Shown here piece after piece: positions 35,101 to 43,646 of a stretch of DNA of 64,000 nucleotides. The translations under genes and the position numbers were made by a program. The stretch covers positions 62,001 to 126,000 of the forward strand of contig JAQUPZ010000005.1 in assembly GCA_028716365.1 (NCBI GenBank), written 5' to 3'. The number at the start of each line of letters is the position of its first letter. Positions within the stretch are counted from its first letter, which is position 1. The notes under the pieces were generated by a model. That model was not told where the DNA came from, did not search any database, and was given only the letters and a program-made list of their open reading frames with translations. This DNA is from Kiritimatiellia bacterium (GTDB taxonomy: Bacteria; Verrucomicrobiota; Kiritimatiellia; UBA8416; YA12-FULL-48-11).

Positions 35101-36080
35101 TCTGGTGTTGTACGGTATATTCCAATAGGCGAATTTTCAAAAAGTCCTTTATAACGCTTCTCGCTTTCACGAAGCGCCTCTTCCATACGGCTCCGATCAG
35201 TTACGTCAAGACCTGAACTTAAAATCCCGGTTATTGTACCATCATCATCCGTCAACAAGGTATTGTACCAGTGAAGTATCCGATTTTCTCCATTCCGGCA
35301 AATGACAGAATTTTCAACATACCTCAATTTCCCCATCTTCTCGTCCAGGATCATCTCCAGTACACCCCTGATCTTTTCGCGCTCCGCTTTTGGAACAAAT
35401 ACGCTCACCCAGTCTTTACCCATAATCTCATCTTCAGTTAATCCAAGGATTTCGCAGCCCTTTCTGTTGATCATCGTGACTCTTCCACAGGTATTCAGAG
35501 ACATCATCATTACGCCTGCAATATCCAGATACTTCTTTTCACGATCACGTTCCTGGTGAAGTTCTTCCTCAATCTTCTTGTAATAACTGATATCAGTAAT
35601 AATCCCCAGAATTGCACGATCGCCATTGCATTCAACCAATATGGCGGAAATTATCGCATCAAGTTTCCGCTTATCTTTTGTGATGAGCTTGTATTCAATT
35701 GATTCCACTTCGCGTCCTTTCATAGACGCGGAAAACATTTTCTCAATGGCTTGCCGACATTCAGGCGAAACAAGAGACCTGAAATCAAACTTAGGCGAAC
35801 AGAACTCTTCCTTCGTGTATCCCATTATTTCCTCACAGAGACGGTTAACATAAACAACACGCCCCATGTAATGGACAAAAATCATATTAGGAGAATTCTC
35901 GGCAAGGCTGATAAAATCCGGATGGAATTCGCATGGCAAAGATACAATCCCATGACCTTTAACCGGTCCTGATTGAATCTTTTTCCGACCGCTAGATGGA
36001 CCCTTTTTTTTGTCAGTGTTATTCTTCAAAAGCACTTTATCCTGATAGTACAGTGAATAATAAGCACCAAAACGTGTCAA
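32166..36080 (-). CDS. Cytosolic multi-PAS/GAF hybrid histidine kinase with receiver
   Basis: This 1304-residue protein has no membrane segment. Rough layout: PAS at 55-170, 180-295 and 300-425, GAF at 430-600 and 610-785 (two similar domains, each starting near FxxLIT-I-TRFVN), and a fourth PAS at 795-920. HisKA follows near 935-1000 (GGIAHDFNNLLMGILG), then HATPase about 1040-1160 (DTGCGMD, GRGLGLAAV) and a receiver about 1180-1300 (IDDDE, ILDITLPE, ILISGYSE, LQKPF). It likely senses redox or small ligands and passes phosphate internally to an unknown output. The predicted start is TTG without a ribosome-binding site; a GTG 15 codons in, after AGGA, is an alternative. It stands alone downstream of a PQQ-propeller gene. 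Confidence 0.88.
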   Translation of the reverse strand: MTRFGAYYSLYYQDKVLLKNNTDKKKGPSSGRKKIQSGPVKGHGIVSLPCEFHPDFISLAENSPNMIFVHYMGRVVYVNRLCEEIMGYTKEEFCSPKFDFRSLVSPECRQAIEKMFSASMKGREVESIEYKLITKDKRKLDAIISAILVECNGDRAILGIITDISYYKKIEEELHQERDREKKYLDIAGVMMMSLNTCGRVTMINRKGCEILGLTEDEIMGKDWVSVFVPKAEREKIRGVLEMILDEKMGKLRYVENSVICRNGENRILHWYNTLLTDDDGTITGILSSGLDVTDRSRMEEALRESEKRYKGLFENSPIGIYRTTPDGKILMANAALVRMLKYRSFVDLAKIDLHKQEYQHPEFPRKVFLEQIEKQGQILGFEAKWLRADGSVMYGRENSKAVRDETGRTLYYEGTVEDITEEKKTHEELEYRISFERLITSIATRFVNLAPDEIDAGINDALKELGSFMGDDRSYVFQFSEDRETMDNTHEWVADGIEPQIQKLKGLDLLHFSWCISQLVNKQVIKIPKVADLPPEAVNEKREFDSENIKALVMIPLVCGASTIGFIGFDSVSKERDWSEDAISLLKIVGEIIASAIERKRVEWQLRYRLKFEALITRISTRFVNILPEDVDKIITQALQDLGGFCGVERAFVFQVADNGSLKRTHWWDAFCVQPLPEDILPIDPSAMPHGLLKDFNNGKVISIGQAEELLSDAAGGNAELTVQRMRKFGMESVVCAPLTISGKVSAFIGFSSSQRGRKWSDDITSLIRIVGEIFAGAIEKSKTSQDLRSERRLVEALMDNVPDHIYFKDRESRFIRINKSHAKVFKLDNPSEAIGKMDKDFFSAEHATKAYKDEQEIIRTGKPVIGLEEKLTWDDGTVRWSSTTKMPLRDEKGNITGTFGISRNITERKLQEEENRRIQARMQHAQKLESLGVLSGGIAHDFNNLLMGILGNTGLALMELGPESPAWPRVKQIETVALRAAELTNQMLAYSGKSKFIIKSLNLANLVREMGHLLEVSISKKVKLVYDLVEKLPLVDGDPVQIRQVVMNLITNASDAMSNKIGTITLKVNEVKCDREYLSACYVGEDLEPGNYVCVEVIDTGCGMDAQTQARIFDPFFTTKITGRGLGLAAVLGIIRAHKGALKVYSEVGKGTDFKILFPCSIKQSEEKEVVREDKSTWNTGGTVLVIDDDEVVLTVTEQMLRKIGFEVIKSAEARLGLKQYRGCIDKVVAVILDITLPEITVSEVLKELRLIKKDIPIILISGYSEQSATEDITDGSYQGFLQKPFNTDALILKLRGVLAKK

Positions 36081-36163
36081 ATTATTAACTAATCACCAGT
36101 GACTTTCAATTAAAAAACAAATGTTCTGAAATGACGCGAATTGACCTGACAAAATATGATCAA

Positions 36164-37477
36164 TCAGCGCGATGACGGGACAGATTTGGTGCTGATACAC
36201 CAAAGCGTTTGTTGCGTACGAAAGAAAAGTTCGCCATCGGAAACGGCGATTGAAGAGTTTGATGACTCCTTCAAAGAATTTACTGCAATTTGCTCGAACT
36301 TGGGACTGGCCTTGATGACAGCTATATCACCAGACTGAAACGGCATATAAATATAATCGCCAGCCAGAATCATGGACGACCATGTACCACCCTTAGCCCC
36401 CTTTATTTTCTCTTCCCAGATAAATTTGCCGGTAGTCAATTCCATACAATGAACCTGACCAGATCCAAAATAAACATAACCATCTTTGATAACCCCTGAA
36501 CCTATGCCACCCTTGGCGCGTACCTGATGCCACAGGCGATGCGTAGTCGTCACATCAGATTGACCACCTGCTTTAACGGCGAGAGAATTCCCACTGTAGC
36601 CACCCATGGCAACCACAATACCTTCGCTGGAAATAGCCGAGTCATAGTGTAATGGATTCAGTCCACCACACCACCATAGTTCACGACCGGTTGATGGATC
36701 GAAAGCCTTTACTTCCATCGGAAAAGTCATTATGAGTTCATCCCGACCACCGGCACGAATAATTATGGGCGTGCTCCACGTACCGATCACGCCGTTGGTA
36801 CGGCCCGTAAAACCGTCCGTACGGCCTTCGTCGTTCCATACCGGTTCGTCGAATTTCCAGACCGTCTTGCCGGTTTTCTTGTTCAGTGCAGTCAAAAAAG
36901 CGCCCTTTGCCGGCCCATGGTAGTGAATACACAGATCACCATACAAAACCGGAGAAGAGGCATTGCCCCAGATATGATCAATTTTACCAAGATCACGATG
37001 CCATAGTTCCCGCCCATCCATGTCGTAACAGACCAGTCCGGCAGAACCGAAGCTGACAATCACGCGTTCACCGTCCGTGATAGGCGACGCTGAACAATAG
37101 GAATTAGCTTTGATCGTCTGTTCTGGCCGGAGATAGACAATACCTTTCTGCCACAGCAGTCGTCCATCAGCGCGATGGAAACACATCAATGTGCGTCGGT
37201 TCTCCGCTTCAATGGCTTGCGCAACAAACACACGTTCACCCCATACAATGGGTGTAGAATTACCGCGTTCAGGTAATTTAACTTTCCAGCGAATATTGTT
37301 CGTGGTACTCCACTCGAGAGGTAAATTTTTCTCTGACACGATACCACTGCCATCGATACCACCACGCCACGAAGGCCAGTTGGCACCAAGCACGCACAGG
37401 TTAACATCGCTGACCACCGTAACGATGACCAAGAAGAAAAGACCACGAAACACTGATCTGGGATTTGAGCAAATCAT
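36164..37477 (-). CDS. Secreted PQQ-type beta-propeller repeat protein
   Basis: This 437-residue protein has an N-terminal signal (GLFFLVIVTVVSDVNLCVLG, with Cys near 27) and then repeated blades of the PQQ/outer-membrane-assembly type: WPSWRGGIDGSG, LMCFHRADGRLLWQKG, LVCYDMDGRELWHRDLG, LTALNKKTGKTVWKFDEP and KAFDPSTGRELWWCGG. The repeat W after each G-x-x-x-W marks the blade ends. In this lineage such propellers sit in sugar-oxidation operons. No PQQ-dehydrogenase acid motif is recognised, so a binding or scaffold role is as likely as catalysis. It follows the DUF1080 gene by 39 bp in the same direction, probably within the operon starting at 39615. Confidence 0.83.
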   Translation of the reverse strand: MICSNPRSVFRGLFFLVIVTVVSDVNLCVLGANWPSWRGGIDGSGIVSEKNLPLEWSTTNNIRWKVKLPERGNSTPIVWGERVFVAQAIEAENRRTLMCFHRADGRLLWQKGIVYLRPEQTIKANSYCSASPITDGERVIVSFGSAGLVCYDMDGRELWHRDLGKIDHIWGNASSPVLYGDLCIHYHGPAKGAFLTALNKKTGKTVWKFDEPVWNDEGRTDGFTGRTNGVIGTWSTPIIIRAGGRDELIMTFPMEVKAFDPSTGRELWWCGGLNPLHYDSAISSEGIVVAMGGYSGNSLAVKAGGQSDVTTTHRLWHQVRAKGGIGSGVIKDGYVYFGSGQVHCMELTTGKFIWEEKIKGAKGGTWSSMILAGDYIYMPFQSGDIAVIKASPKFEQIAVNSLKESSNSSIAVSDGELFFRTQQTLWCISTKSVPSSR

Positions 37478-37516
37478 CTTCGTATTCAGGCAATAAAAAT
37501 ACCGGTCGTATGAACC

Positions 37517-38215
37517 TTACTTCAGTTCTTTTATTCGCAAGTTACGGAAATAAACTTTGGCGCCGTAGTTACCGTGGGCGTGCAGACCAATATGCCCCTT
37601 GGTATACAGCAAACCGGGATGTTCATGTCCATCAATGGGTTTGACCTTGTCCAGCTCGGCATCAATAATCACCACCCCATTGAGTACAACTTTCAAGTGG
37701 TAACCCTCACAGATAATTTCCTCCTGGTTCCACTGGCCCGCCGGTTTGAGATGCCCGGTTTTGGCCGGCACCACACCATAGATGGAACCATGATGCTGAT
37801 AATCCTTGAGAGGAGTCCATTCCTTGGGGTCCTTGCCTTCCCTGGGAATGCCACGATCATAATAAGGATCGTCCAGTACTTGTAATTCCATACCCTCGAT
37901 ATGCGGCTGTCTGCTGACCTTGGTACGGACCCCCACCCCGTTGTTTCCACCAGGATCCATTTTAACTTCCAAACGCAGAATGAAATTTCCGTATTCTTTC
38001 ACGGAAAAGATATTTGTGTGGCCTGTTTCCCTGCAAATGAGTTCCCCGTTTTCCACATAATAACTGTTTAAGTCACCACCGACTCCCTGCCAGCCATCAA
38101 GGTTTTTACCATTGAATATCGGTACAAAACCCTCTTCACTGTCACTGGCAGCAAATGCCAAGGTTGATACAAGACCGAGAATAGCAACAACGACACCTAT
38201 TCTTTTTGCAGACAT
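37517..38215 (-). CDS. DUF1080 (3-keto-disaccharide hydrolase-type) secreted protein
   Basis: This 232-residue protein has a Sec signal (VVVAILGLVSTLAFAA). The DUF1080 jelly roll is clear: FVPIFNGKNLDGWQGVGG, NGELICRE, YGNFILRLEVKMDPGGNNGVGVR and the terminal GHIGLHAHGNYGAKVYFRNLRIKEL. Characterised relatives cleave 3-keto-glycosides made by Gfo/Idh/MocA-type oxidation. The gene lies 41 bp after the exported Gfo gene at 38257 and before the propeller gene, matching that pathway. AAGGAG lies 8-9 nt before the ATG. Function follows from family and context; the glycan is unknown. Confidence 0.87.
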   Translation of the reverse strand: MSAKRIGVVVAILGLVSTLAFAASDSEEGFVPIFNGKNLDGWQGVGGDLNSYYVENGELICRETGHTNIFSVKEYGNFILRLEVKMDPGGNNGVGVRTKVSRQPHIEGMELQVLDDPYYDRGIPREGKDPKEWTPLKDYQHHGSIYGVVPAKTGHLKPAGQWNQEEIICEGYHLKVVLNGVVIIDAELDKVKPIDGHEHPGLLYTKGHIGLHAHGNYGAKVYFRNLRIKELK

Positions 38216-38256
38216 GACTGAACTCTCCTTTGTGTTATAGGTTTATTTAGACTTAT

Positions 38257-39615
38257 TTAGTAATGCCACGGCCCACGAAGCGGACGAGCCAACATACCGG
38301 CGGCTTCTTCATCACCGATAATCTGTTCCTTTATCGGATCAAACCTGATCTTGCGCTTGAGTATCATCGCAATGTTACCAAGATGGCAAAGGGCCGCCGT
38401 GCGATGTCCTGCTTCAACCGGCTCTGCCGGATCCTTCCGTGATTTCACACAGTCAATGAAATTACGGTAGTGGTTTTCACTGACGTAAAGATGCTTCTCG
38501 TTCGGACCAATGACAGAATCTTTCAACGATGCGGGATTGCTTTCGAGTTTTCTGGAACTGATTTCAAGCCAGCCATCAGTCCCTTCAAAACGTATACCAA
38601 AACTACGCTTGTCGGTTTTGCAGACGAGTTCGGCGCCATTGGCATAACGCGCACGAAACACAACTTTTGTAGGCGTATTAAACAGGTCACCCTTGGGCGG
38701 AAACTCTGCACCCATGTCCTCGTATTCGACCGGTATATTGTCGTCCCCAAGCGCCCATTGTACTAGACCGTTCGAGTGACAACCAAAGTTGGTTGTCTGA
38801 CCACCGGAGTAATCGAGGATGAATCGGAAACGATAGAAACAGCGGTCTTTGTGATACGGTGCTTTCGGCGCGGGACCAAGCCAGAAATCATAATCGAAAC
38901 CTTCCGGTACAGGCATCGGTTGCCAGCCGGGCCCAGGACCGAAAAAGTTGTTTGGTGCAACATAACTTTCGATACGCTGGAGTTTACCAAGACGGCCGTT
39001 GAGGACCAATTCGCAGGCATGGCGCATCATTTCCTTGGAACGCCACTGGCTTCCGGTCTGGAGAACACGATTGTGCTTGCGCACTGCCTTTATCATTTCC
39101 TGGCCATCATGCACTGTCAGGGTCATCGGTTTCTGACAATAGATGTCTTTGCCGGCCTCCGCAGCCATAATAGTCATGACGGCATGCCAATGGTCGGGAG
39201 TAAGGATTTCCACCGCATCCACATCTTTACGGGCGAGAATTTCGCGGAAGTCAGTGTATATATCACATCCCTTGTACGTGCCCGATTGAGTTTTCTTGGC
39301 GTAGAAATTATTAACCATATCCCGGATTGGTTCACGACCGAGGAATTGTTTCTCATCGCGATATCCATGACTGGCACGATTGACATCGCAAACAGCCACT
39401 ACCTGGCATGCGTCATATTTCAGAAACTCGGGAACATCCACGGAACTCTGATTGCCACAACCAATGATGGCGATATTGACCCGGTTACTCGGAGAATCAC
39501 CACCCAACACACGTGACGGTACGATCAGCGGAGCACAAAATGCCGTGGCCGCCGCAACAGCAGTTGAACGAATGAATTCACGTCGGTTGATACGATTGGA
39601 AAATTGCTTTTTCAT
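38257..39615 (-). CDS. Tat-exported Gfo/Idh/MocA family oxidoreductase
   Basis: This 452-residue protein has a Tat signal (INRREFIRSTAVAAATAF, residues 9-26). It shows IAIIGCGNQSS for cofactor binding, CQKPMTLTVHDG (the EKP motif with E changed to Q), FDYDFWLGPAPKAPYH and the GRT-like C-terminal loop. The sequence is close in design to the 16460 protein. It should oxidise a sugar hydroxyl in the periplasm, feeding the adjacent DUF1080 enzyme. GGGGGAGGATAA precedes the ATG. A promoter-like element at 39677-39706 is shared with the 43516 gene. The EKP lysine and proline are kept, so activity is plausible. Confidence 0.88.
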   Translation of the reverse strand: MKKQFSNRINRREFIRSTAVAAATAFCAPLIVPSRVLGGDSPSNRVNIAIIGCGNQSSVDVPEFLKYDACQVVAVCDVNRASHGYRDEKQFLGREPIRDMVNNFYAKKTQSGTYKGCDIYTDFREILARKDVDAVEILTPDHWHAVMTIMAAEAGKDIYCQKPMTLTVHDGQEMIKAVRKHNRVLQTGSQWRSKEMMRHACELVLNGRLGKLQRIESYVAPNNFFGPGPGWQPMPVPEGFDYDFWLGPAPKAPYHKDRCFYRFRFILDYSGGQTTNFGCHSNGLVQWALGDDNIPVEYEDMGAEFPPKGDLFNTPTKVVFRARYANGAELVCKTDKRSFGIRFEGTDGWLEISSRKLESNPASLKDSVIGPNEKHLYVSENHYRNFIDCVKSRKDPAEPVEAGHRTAALCHLGNIAMILKRKIRFDPIKEQIIGDEEAAGMLARPLRGPWHY

Positions 39616-39676
39616 TTATCCTCCCCCTATTACTCTTTTTACATTCTGCCAAAAGATAGAAATAATCCTTTTTAAA

Positions 39677-39706
39677 ATTCTGGCATCGCAACAAGTCAAC
39701 TGTCAA
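39677..39706 (-). promoter_or_regulatory. Promoter-like element shared with the 43516 gene
   Basis: On the minus strand TTGACA (39706-39701), an 18-nt spacer and CAGAAT (39682-39677), preceded by TGC as an extended -10. The surrounding 40 bp match 31 of 40 positions in the element at 43617-43656. Both precede exported sugar genes, which suggests common control. Confidence 0.5.
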
Positions 39707-39730
39707 CGCCAAATAATATCTTTACCCTTT

Positions 39731-41305
39731 CTATTCCCGCCCATGCAGAAGCTTCTTCAAGAAAGGTGTCAGAACCAGTACCAGTATCCCCGCCGTTACC
39801 GATGAAATAACAAACAACAGGAAAAAGTCCGCCTGCCCGCCAAGTTTAAACCACTGATACCAGAACAATTCCAGTTTACCCTGTTCAATCCTTTCAATCT
39901 GGGCGGCCATAGTCCCACCCAGCTTGTTTGCAACAAAACTGGAAAGGAACCAGATCCCCATTAAAAATGACACATAACGTACCGGCGCCGCACGCGTAAC
40001 AAACGACAGGCCGGTCGGTGATATACAGAGTTCGCCAATGGTATGAAGAGTATAAGTGGCAAAGAGCCAGAACATGCCGGCCTTTAGACCTGATGGCGTC
40101 TTAACGATTCCAACAACCATAAAAATATATCCGCAACCAACCAACAGGAGCGCTATGGCTATTTTCATCGGCTGGCTGGGATTAAGTTTACGGCGTCCAA
40201 GCAACGGCCATAACGTGGCAAACAACGGCCCGAGCAGAATGATCACCAGAGGATTGATTGACTGGAACCATGTAGCCGGTATTTCCCACTTTCCTTTGAA
40301 TGGCAAATCAATCCAACGGTTGGTCATTTCAGAGGCAAAAAGGTTAAGAGAACTACCGGCCTGCTCGAAGGCAAGCCAGAAAACAGCATTAAAAACCATA
40401 AACATCAGGATACATGCAGTTGGGCCCCGATCATCCGGTTCCTGCCTGGCGATGAACCAGGCGGACCAGGTAATAACAATGGCTGTGACAACCAGAGGTA
40501 TCAGGATCCCTCCTGTTCTCGATCCCATAATGACATCGGAACAGCACCCCAGCCAAGTGAAGAAACCTTTATAATAAAGCAAAGCAAAAATTGCCGAGGT
40601 AAAAATGGCTGTGAAAATAAATACCGGTGCATAGTTTGGTTTGTCCGCCGGAGCGGACCCGATTCCTTTCAGGTAGATTGGTTTGCCCATCGTATAAATA
40701 ATAAGCCCAATGATCATTCCGACAGCCGCTGAACCAAAGCCCCAATGCCAGCCGACTTTTTCACCCAAAGTACCACAGACAAACGCACAGATAAATGCGC
40801 CCAGGTTGATACCCATGTAAAAAATTGTGAATGCACCGTCACGACGAGGATCATCGAGCGGATAAAGTTGTCCCACCATGACCGAAACAGTGGGTTTAAA
40901 ATGCCCAGTACCTATAATCACAAGTGCGAGTCCCATGATAAATACAGACATCCCAACACTGCTATGAACCAGGGAACCAAAGCCAGAAATGGCCAACGCG
41001 ATATGTCCCAAGGCTATTATAATAGCACCCACCACCATTGAACGATGTGTGCCTATAAGTTTGTCTGCTATTACACCGCCGAGTAACGGGAAAAGATATG
41101 TAAGACCAGTATACCAGCCGTAAAGATTACTGGCATCAGCCTTGGACCAGCCACGCCCGGGGTTCTCTCCCGTGGTCTGATGAACAAGATAGAGGACAAG
41201 CAGGGCCCGCATCCCGTAGTAACTGAAACGTTCCCACATTTCTGCGAGGAACAATAAAAACAATCCCCGCGGATGACCAAAAAAGGTTTTATTTCCGTCT
41301 GTCAC
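39731..41305 (-). CDS. POT/PTR2-family proton-coupled oligopeptide transporter
   Basis: This 524-residue protein has about 12-14 membrane segments. It carries the family hallmarks: FLAEMWERFSYYGMRALLVLYLV (the ExxERFxYY motif), GGVIADKLIGTHRSM, GTGHFKPTVSVMVGQLY, and FTIFYMGINLGAFICAFVCGTLGE. It imports di- and tripeptides (or related amides) with protons. The start is GTG, 2 bp after the stop of the upstream gene at 41308, so translation is probably coupled. Pairing with an exported deacetylase-like gene hints that peptide- or amino-sugar-bearing substrates are processed outside and taken up; this is inference. Confidence 0.9.
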   Translation of the reverse strand: MTDGNKTFFGHPRGLFLLFLAEMWERFSYYGMRALLVLYLVHQTTGENPGRGWSKADASNLYGWYTGLTYLFPLLGGVIADKLIGTHRSMVVGAIIIALGHIALAISGFGSLVHSSVGMSVFIMGLALVIIGTGHFKPTVSVMVGQLYPLDDPRRDGAFTIFYMGINLGAFICAFVCGTLGEKVGWHWGFGSAAVGMIIGLIIYTMGKPIYLKGIGSAPADKPNYAPVFIFTAIFTSAIFALLYYKGFFTWLGCCSDVIMGSRTGGILIPLVVTAIVITWSAWFIARQEPDDRGPTACILMFMVFNAVFWLAFEQAGSSLNLFASEMTNRWIDLPFKGKWEIPATWFQSINPLVIILLGPLFATLWPLLGRRKLNPSQPMKIAIALLLVGCGYIFMVVGIVKTPSGLKAGMFWLFATYTLHTIGELCISPTGLSFVTRAAPVRYVSFLMGIWFLSSFVANKLGGTMAAQIERIEQGKLELFWYQWFKLGGQADFFLLFVISSVTAGILVLVLTPFLKKLLHGRE

Positions 41306-41307
41306 GA

Positions 41308-42519
41308 CTATGACTTTGTCTCCGTGCCCCAGTCCTGCCCGCCAAGGAAACCTTCATGGAAGAACACCGGTTTGTAGCCCCGTTCCGCGACGAAACGAAT
41401 GGCCGCGTCGAGCCGCTGGGCATGGTCCGGAATGTAACGTCTGTAAAACGGCCAGAAATACTGTTCATGGGTAAAGAGATCCATGACCTCTGCACGGTTG
41501 GGATCTGCGGCGACCGGTTCCAGCGTTGATGCAATTTTCTCAATTGGCACATTGTTACAGACAATGTCAACCCTGGAGAAGATTATCCCGCTGTCAAAAT
41601 CCTTCAGCGCGTCATGATGCGAGAGGTACTCGGAACGGGCATCATCTATGCGGTAATTGACATCATATAGACCCTTGCTGTTTCGTGCAAAAAAACCGCT
41701 CAATACACGGACCCCGCGTGATGCCAACGGTTTGAGTGCCGACTGCCTCAGCATGCCCCAATGAATCACTGTTGGCGGCGAATAGGTTTGTTCGCCGGCA
41801 AAACGGAGGATTTGTTCGACCACCTGATCAAAATCCGCCATCAACTGTTCAGGAGGAGCATCTTGATAGGGACGATCAGGATCGTTGGCGTGGGCGTGAA
41901 ATGAAAGTTTCAACCAATTGGAATTATCGTGCCACTCACCCTTGTAACTATGGGGAAATTGCGGCAGACTGAAATCATCACCCGTTGTGTAGTAGATATT
42001 CAGAACAAATTTGGCACCATACTTGGCGTGAATATCACGCAAACTCCTAAGATAAAAACAATCAAAAAGCGAAGTGTACTTTTTCTGGAAAATATCACGG
42101 AGAAAGAAACTGTTGTCGTCGATCGAGAAACGATAACGCGGCTGGGAATGTTTGTCCCAGACAACACGTACTCGATCCTCCTGCCGTCCGGAACCGCTTT
42201 CCGATGTGGCAACAATATCAGTTTCCTTTTCCTTCAGGATCACCTCTGCCATGAACTTGTCACCCTCGCATCTGGCCTGTAAACCATTGACCACCACACG
42301 AGAACTGGCAGGAGCTTTGCCAGTAACCTTGATCTTTAATCCTTCTGTGCTTTGCTCGCCATGACGTTTATTTAACACGGCACCGTGAAAAGGTTCTTCT
42401 ATCTTGACCGGCTTGGACGGTTCCGCTGATGACATTATTGCATTACCCAGTATCGTTCCTACCGTCCCAGCCAGTGTAGCCTGTAGAAACCTGCGGCGAT
42501 ATATTGGTTCACGGTTCAT
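41308..42519 (-). CDS. Tat-exported protein with Ig-like and deacetylase-like domains
   Basis: The start at 42519 is chosen because AAGGAG lies 8 nt upstream; an ATG two codons earlier is too close. A Tat signal (YRRRFLQATLAG) leads a beta-sandwich segment of about 90 residues (LKIKVTGKAPASSRVVVNG). A region then follows that looks like a distorted NodB/polysaccharide-deacetylase barrel: RFSIDDNSFFLRDI with paired acids, KFVLNIYYTTGDD, LKLSFHAHANDPDRPY with two histidines, VIHWGMLRQSAL, and a final KPVFFHEGFLGGQDW. Metal-dependent hydrolysis is plausible, but I do not recognise a named family. It is coupled to the POT transporter gene. Confidence 0.6.
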   Translation of the reverse strand: MNREPIYRRRFLQATLAGTVGTILGNAIMSSAEPSKPVKIEEPFHGAVLNKRHGEQSTEGLKIKVTGKAPASSRVVVNGLQARCEGDKFMAEVILKEKETDIVATSESGSGRQEDRVRVVWDKHSQPRYRFSIDDNSFFLRDIFQKKYTSLFDCFYLRSLRDIHAKYGAKFVLNIYYTTGDDFSLPQFPHSYKGEWHDNSNWLKLSFHAHANDPDRPYQDAPPEQLMADFDQVVEQILRFAGEQTYSPPTVIHWGMLRQSALKPLASRGVRVLSGFFARNSKGLYDVNYRIDDARSEYLSHHDALKDFDSGIIFSRVDIVCNNVPIEKIASTLEPVAADPNRAEVMDLFTHEQYFWPFYRRYIPDHAQRLDAAIRFVAERGYKPVFFHEGFLGGQDWGTETKS

Positions 42520-42607
42520 TACCATATCTCCTTTAGATTATTTTTAAGGCACTGCAACCTGATCACGTTGCTTTTTTGTCATTATGAATTCTTTGTTAAT
42601 TCTATAA

Positions 42608-43516
42608 TCAAGCTTCCTGCCATTGCTGCTGAACATATTTTAGTGCCCGCGTCAGCGCCGCTTCCGGATTGTCAGTAGCACTGGACTCGACCGTAAGCCA
42701 GCCGGAATATCCGGCTTTCTTCAGCGCTTTAAAACCGGGACGATAATCAAACGGCAACGAACCCGGTTCCGTCCTTTTTACACCATCCGCCATATGAACA
42801 TAGCCGGTATACTTTCCATATTGCGTCAGCGTGACCGCAATATCCTTCTCTTCCATCTGCATGTGGTAGAAATCGCTGAGAAGTTTGATGTTTTCTCCAC
42901 CTGTTTCATCAATAATCCGCGCACCATGACTTTGCAGATTCATAAAATGGGTCTCTTTTTTCGTCAAAGGTTCCAGAAAGATCATCACGCCGGTACGCTT
43001 TACATCTGGAATCAATTGTTTGAGCCCTTCCACCAGCAATTGGTCTTCTTTTTTATGGGGTGAAGGTGTGTCAGCCTGATCAGGAAAACGGCACGCACCA
43101 AATGTCGGAACCACGATTATACCTAAAGCACCCAGCGTTTTAGCCATTTCAAGGCGTTGTCTGCCCCGTTCAATTGATTGCGCACGAATACCGGGATCAG
43201 GATCAAGCAATTGCATTGAACCGGACATGGCACTGACGGCGATTCCTGTCCCATCCAGTTCCGACATAATCGCATCCAGGGGACGATTGAGCAAATCACC
43301 TCCGAGCTCGATTCCATGATATCCCAACTTCTTTAACAACAAGGCCCGTTCCCTGATACTTTTGGTTTTGAATGGTCCACGGACAGCAAATCGTATGCCC
43401 GGCACATTATCGGCCGCTCTTCCCGGCAAAGCCTGATTGGTAATACACAACCCGGCTAAAGCCACACCGCTTCTGGTCAGAAATTCCCGACGCGAAAGTT
43501 TACATGAATAGCTCAT
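42608..43516 (-). CDS. Tat-exported sugar isomerase/epimerase-fold protein
   Basis: This 302-residue protein has a Tat signal (LSRREFLTRSGVALAG, residues 7-22). The xylose-isomerase-like barrel shows KLGYHGIELGGDLL, MIFLEPLTKKE (metal glutamate), IKLLSDFYHMQMEE (Asp and His), GYVHMADG and GWLTVESSA (final glutamate). The four-ligand divalent-metal site is complete. Like the 25861 protein it could be a hydroxypyruvate-isomerase-type enzyme or a 3-keto-glycoside lyase acting outside the cytoplasm. GGAG is 6 nt before the ATG. It lies upstream of the deacetylase-like/POT pair, probably one operon driven from the element at 43617. Confidence 0.85.
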   Translation of the reverse strand: MSYSCKLSRREFLTRSGVALAGLCITNQALPGRAADNVPGIRFAVRGPFKTKSIRERALLLKKLGYHGIELGGDLLNRPLDAIMSELDGTGIAVSAMSGSMQLLDPDPGIRAQSIERGRQRLEMAKTLGALGIIVVPTFGACRFPDQADTPSPHKKEDQLLVEGLKQLIPDVKRTGVMIFLEPLTKKETHFMNLQSHGARIIDETGGENIKLLSDFYHMQMEEKDIAVTLTQYGKYTGYVHMADGVKRTEPGSLPFDYRPGFKALKKAGYSGWLTVESSATDNPEAALTRALKYVQQQWQEA

Positions 43517-43616
43517 TACAATCTCCTTAAGCAGTTATATAAGGTCATTGAAGATTACAGAGAAATGCTTTTAAAAACTTCCGAACATTAAACTTTATAT
43601 TACATCTTTGTGAATA

Positions 43617-43646
43617 ATTCTGGCACCGTAACATGGTAAGTGTCAA
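43617..43646 (-). promoter_or_regulatory. Promoter-like element for the 43516 gene
   Basis: TTGACA (43646-43641), an 18-nt spacer and CAGAAT (43622-43617) read on the minus strand, about 100 bp before the ATG. It is the twin of the element at 39677-39706; even part of the spacer is conserved. Confidence 0.5.

Noticed and set aside
38776..39516. Open frame of 246 codons on the plus strand
   Set aside because: It is antisense to the exported dehydrogenase at 38257; that gene's motifs explain the sequence.
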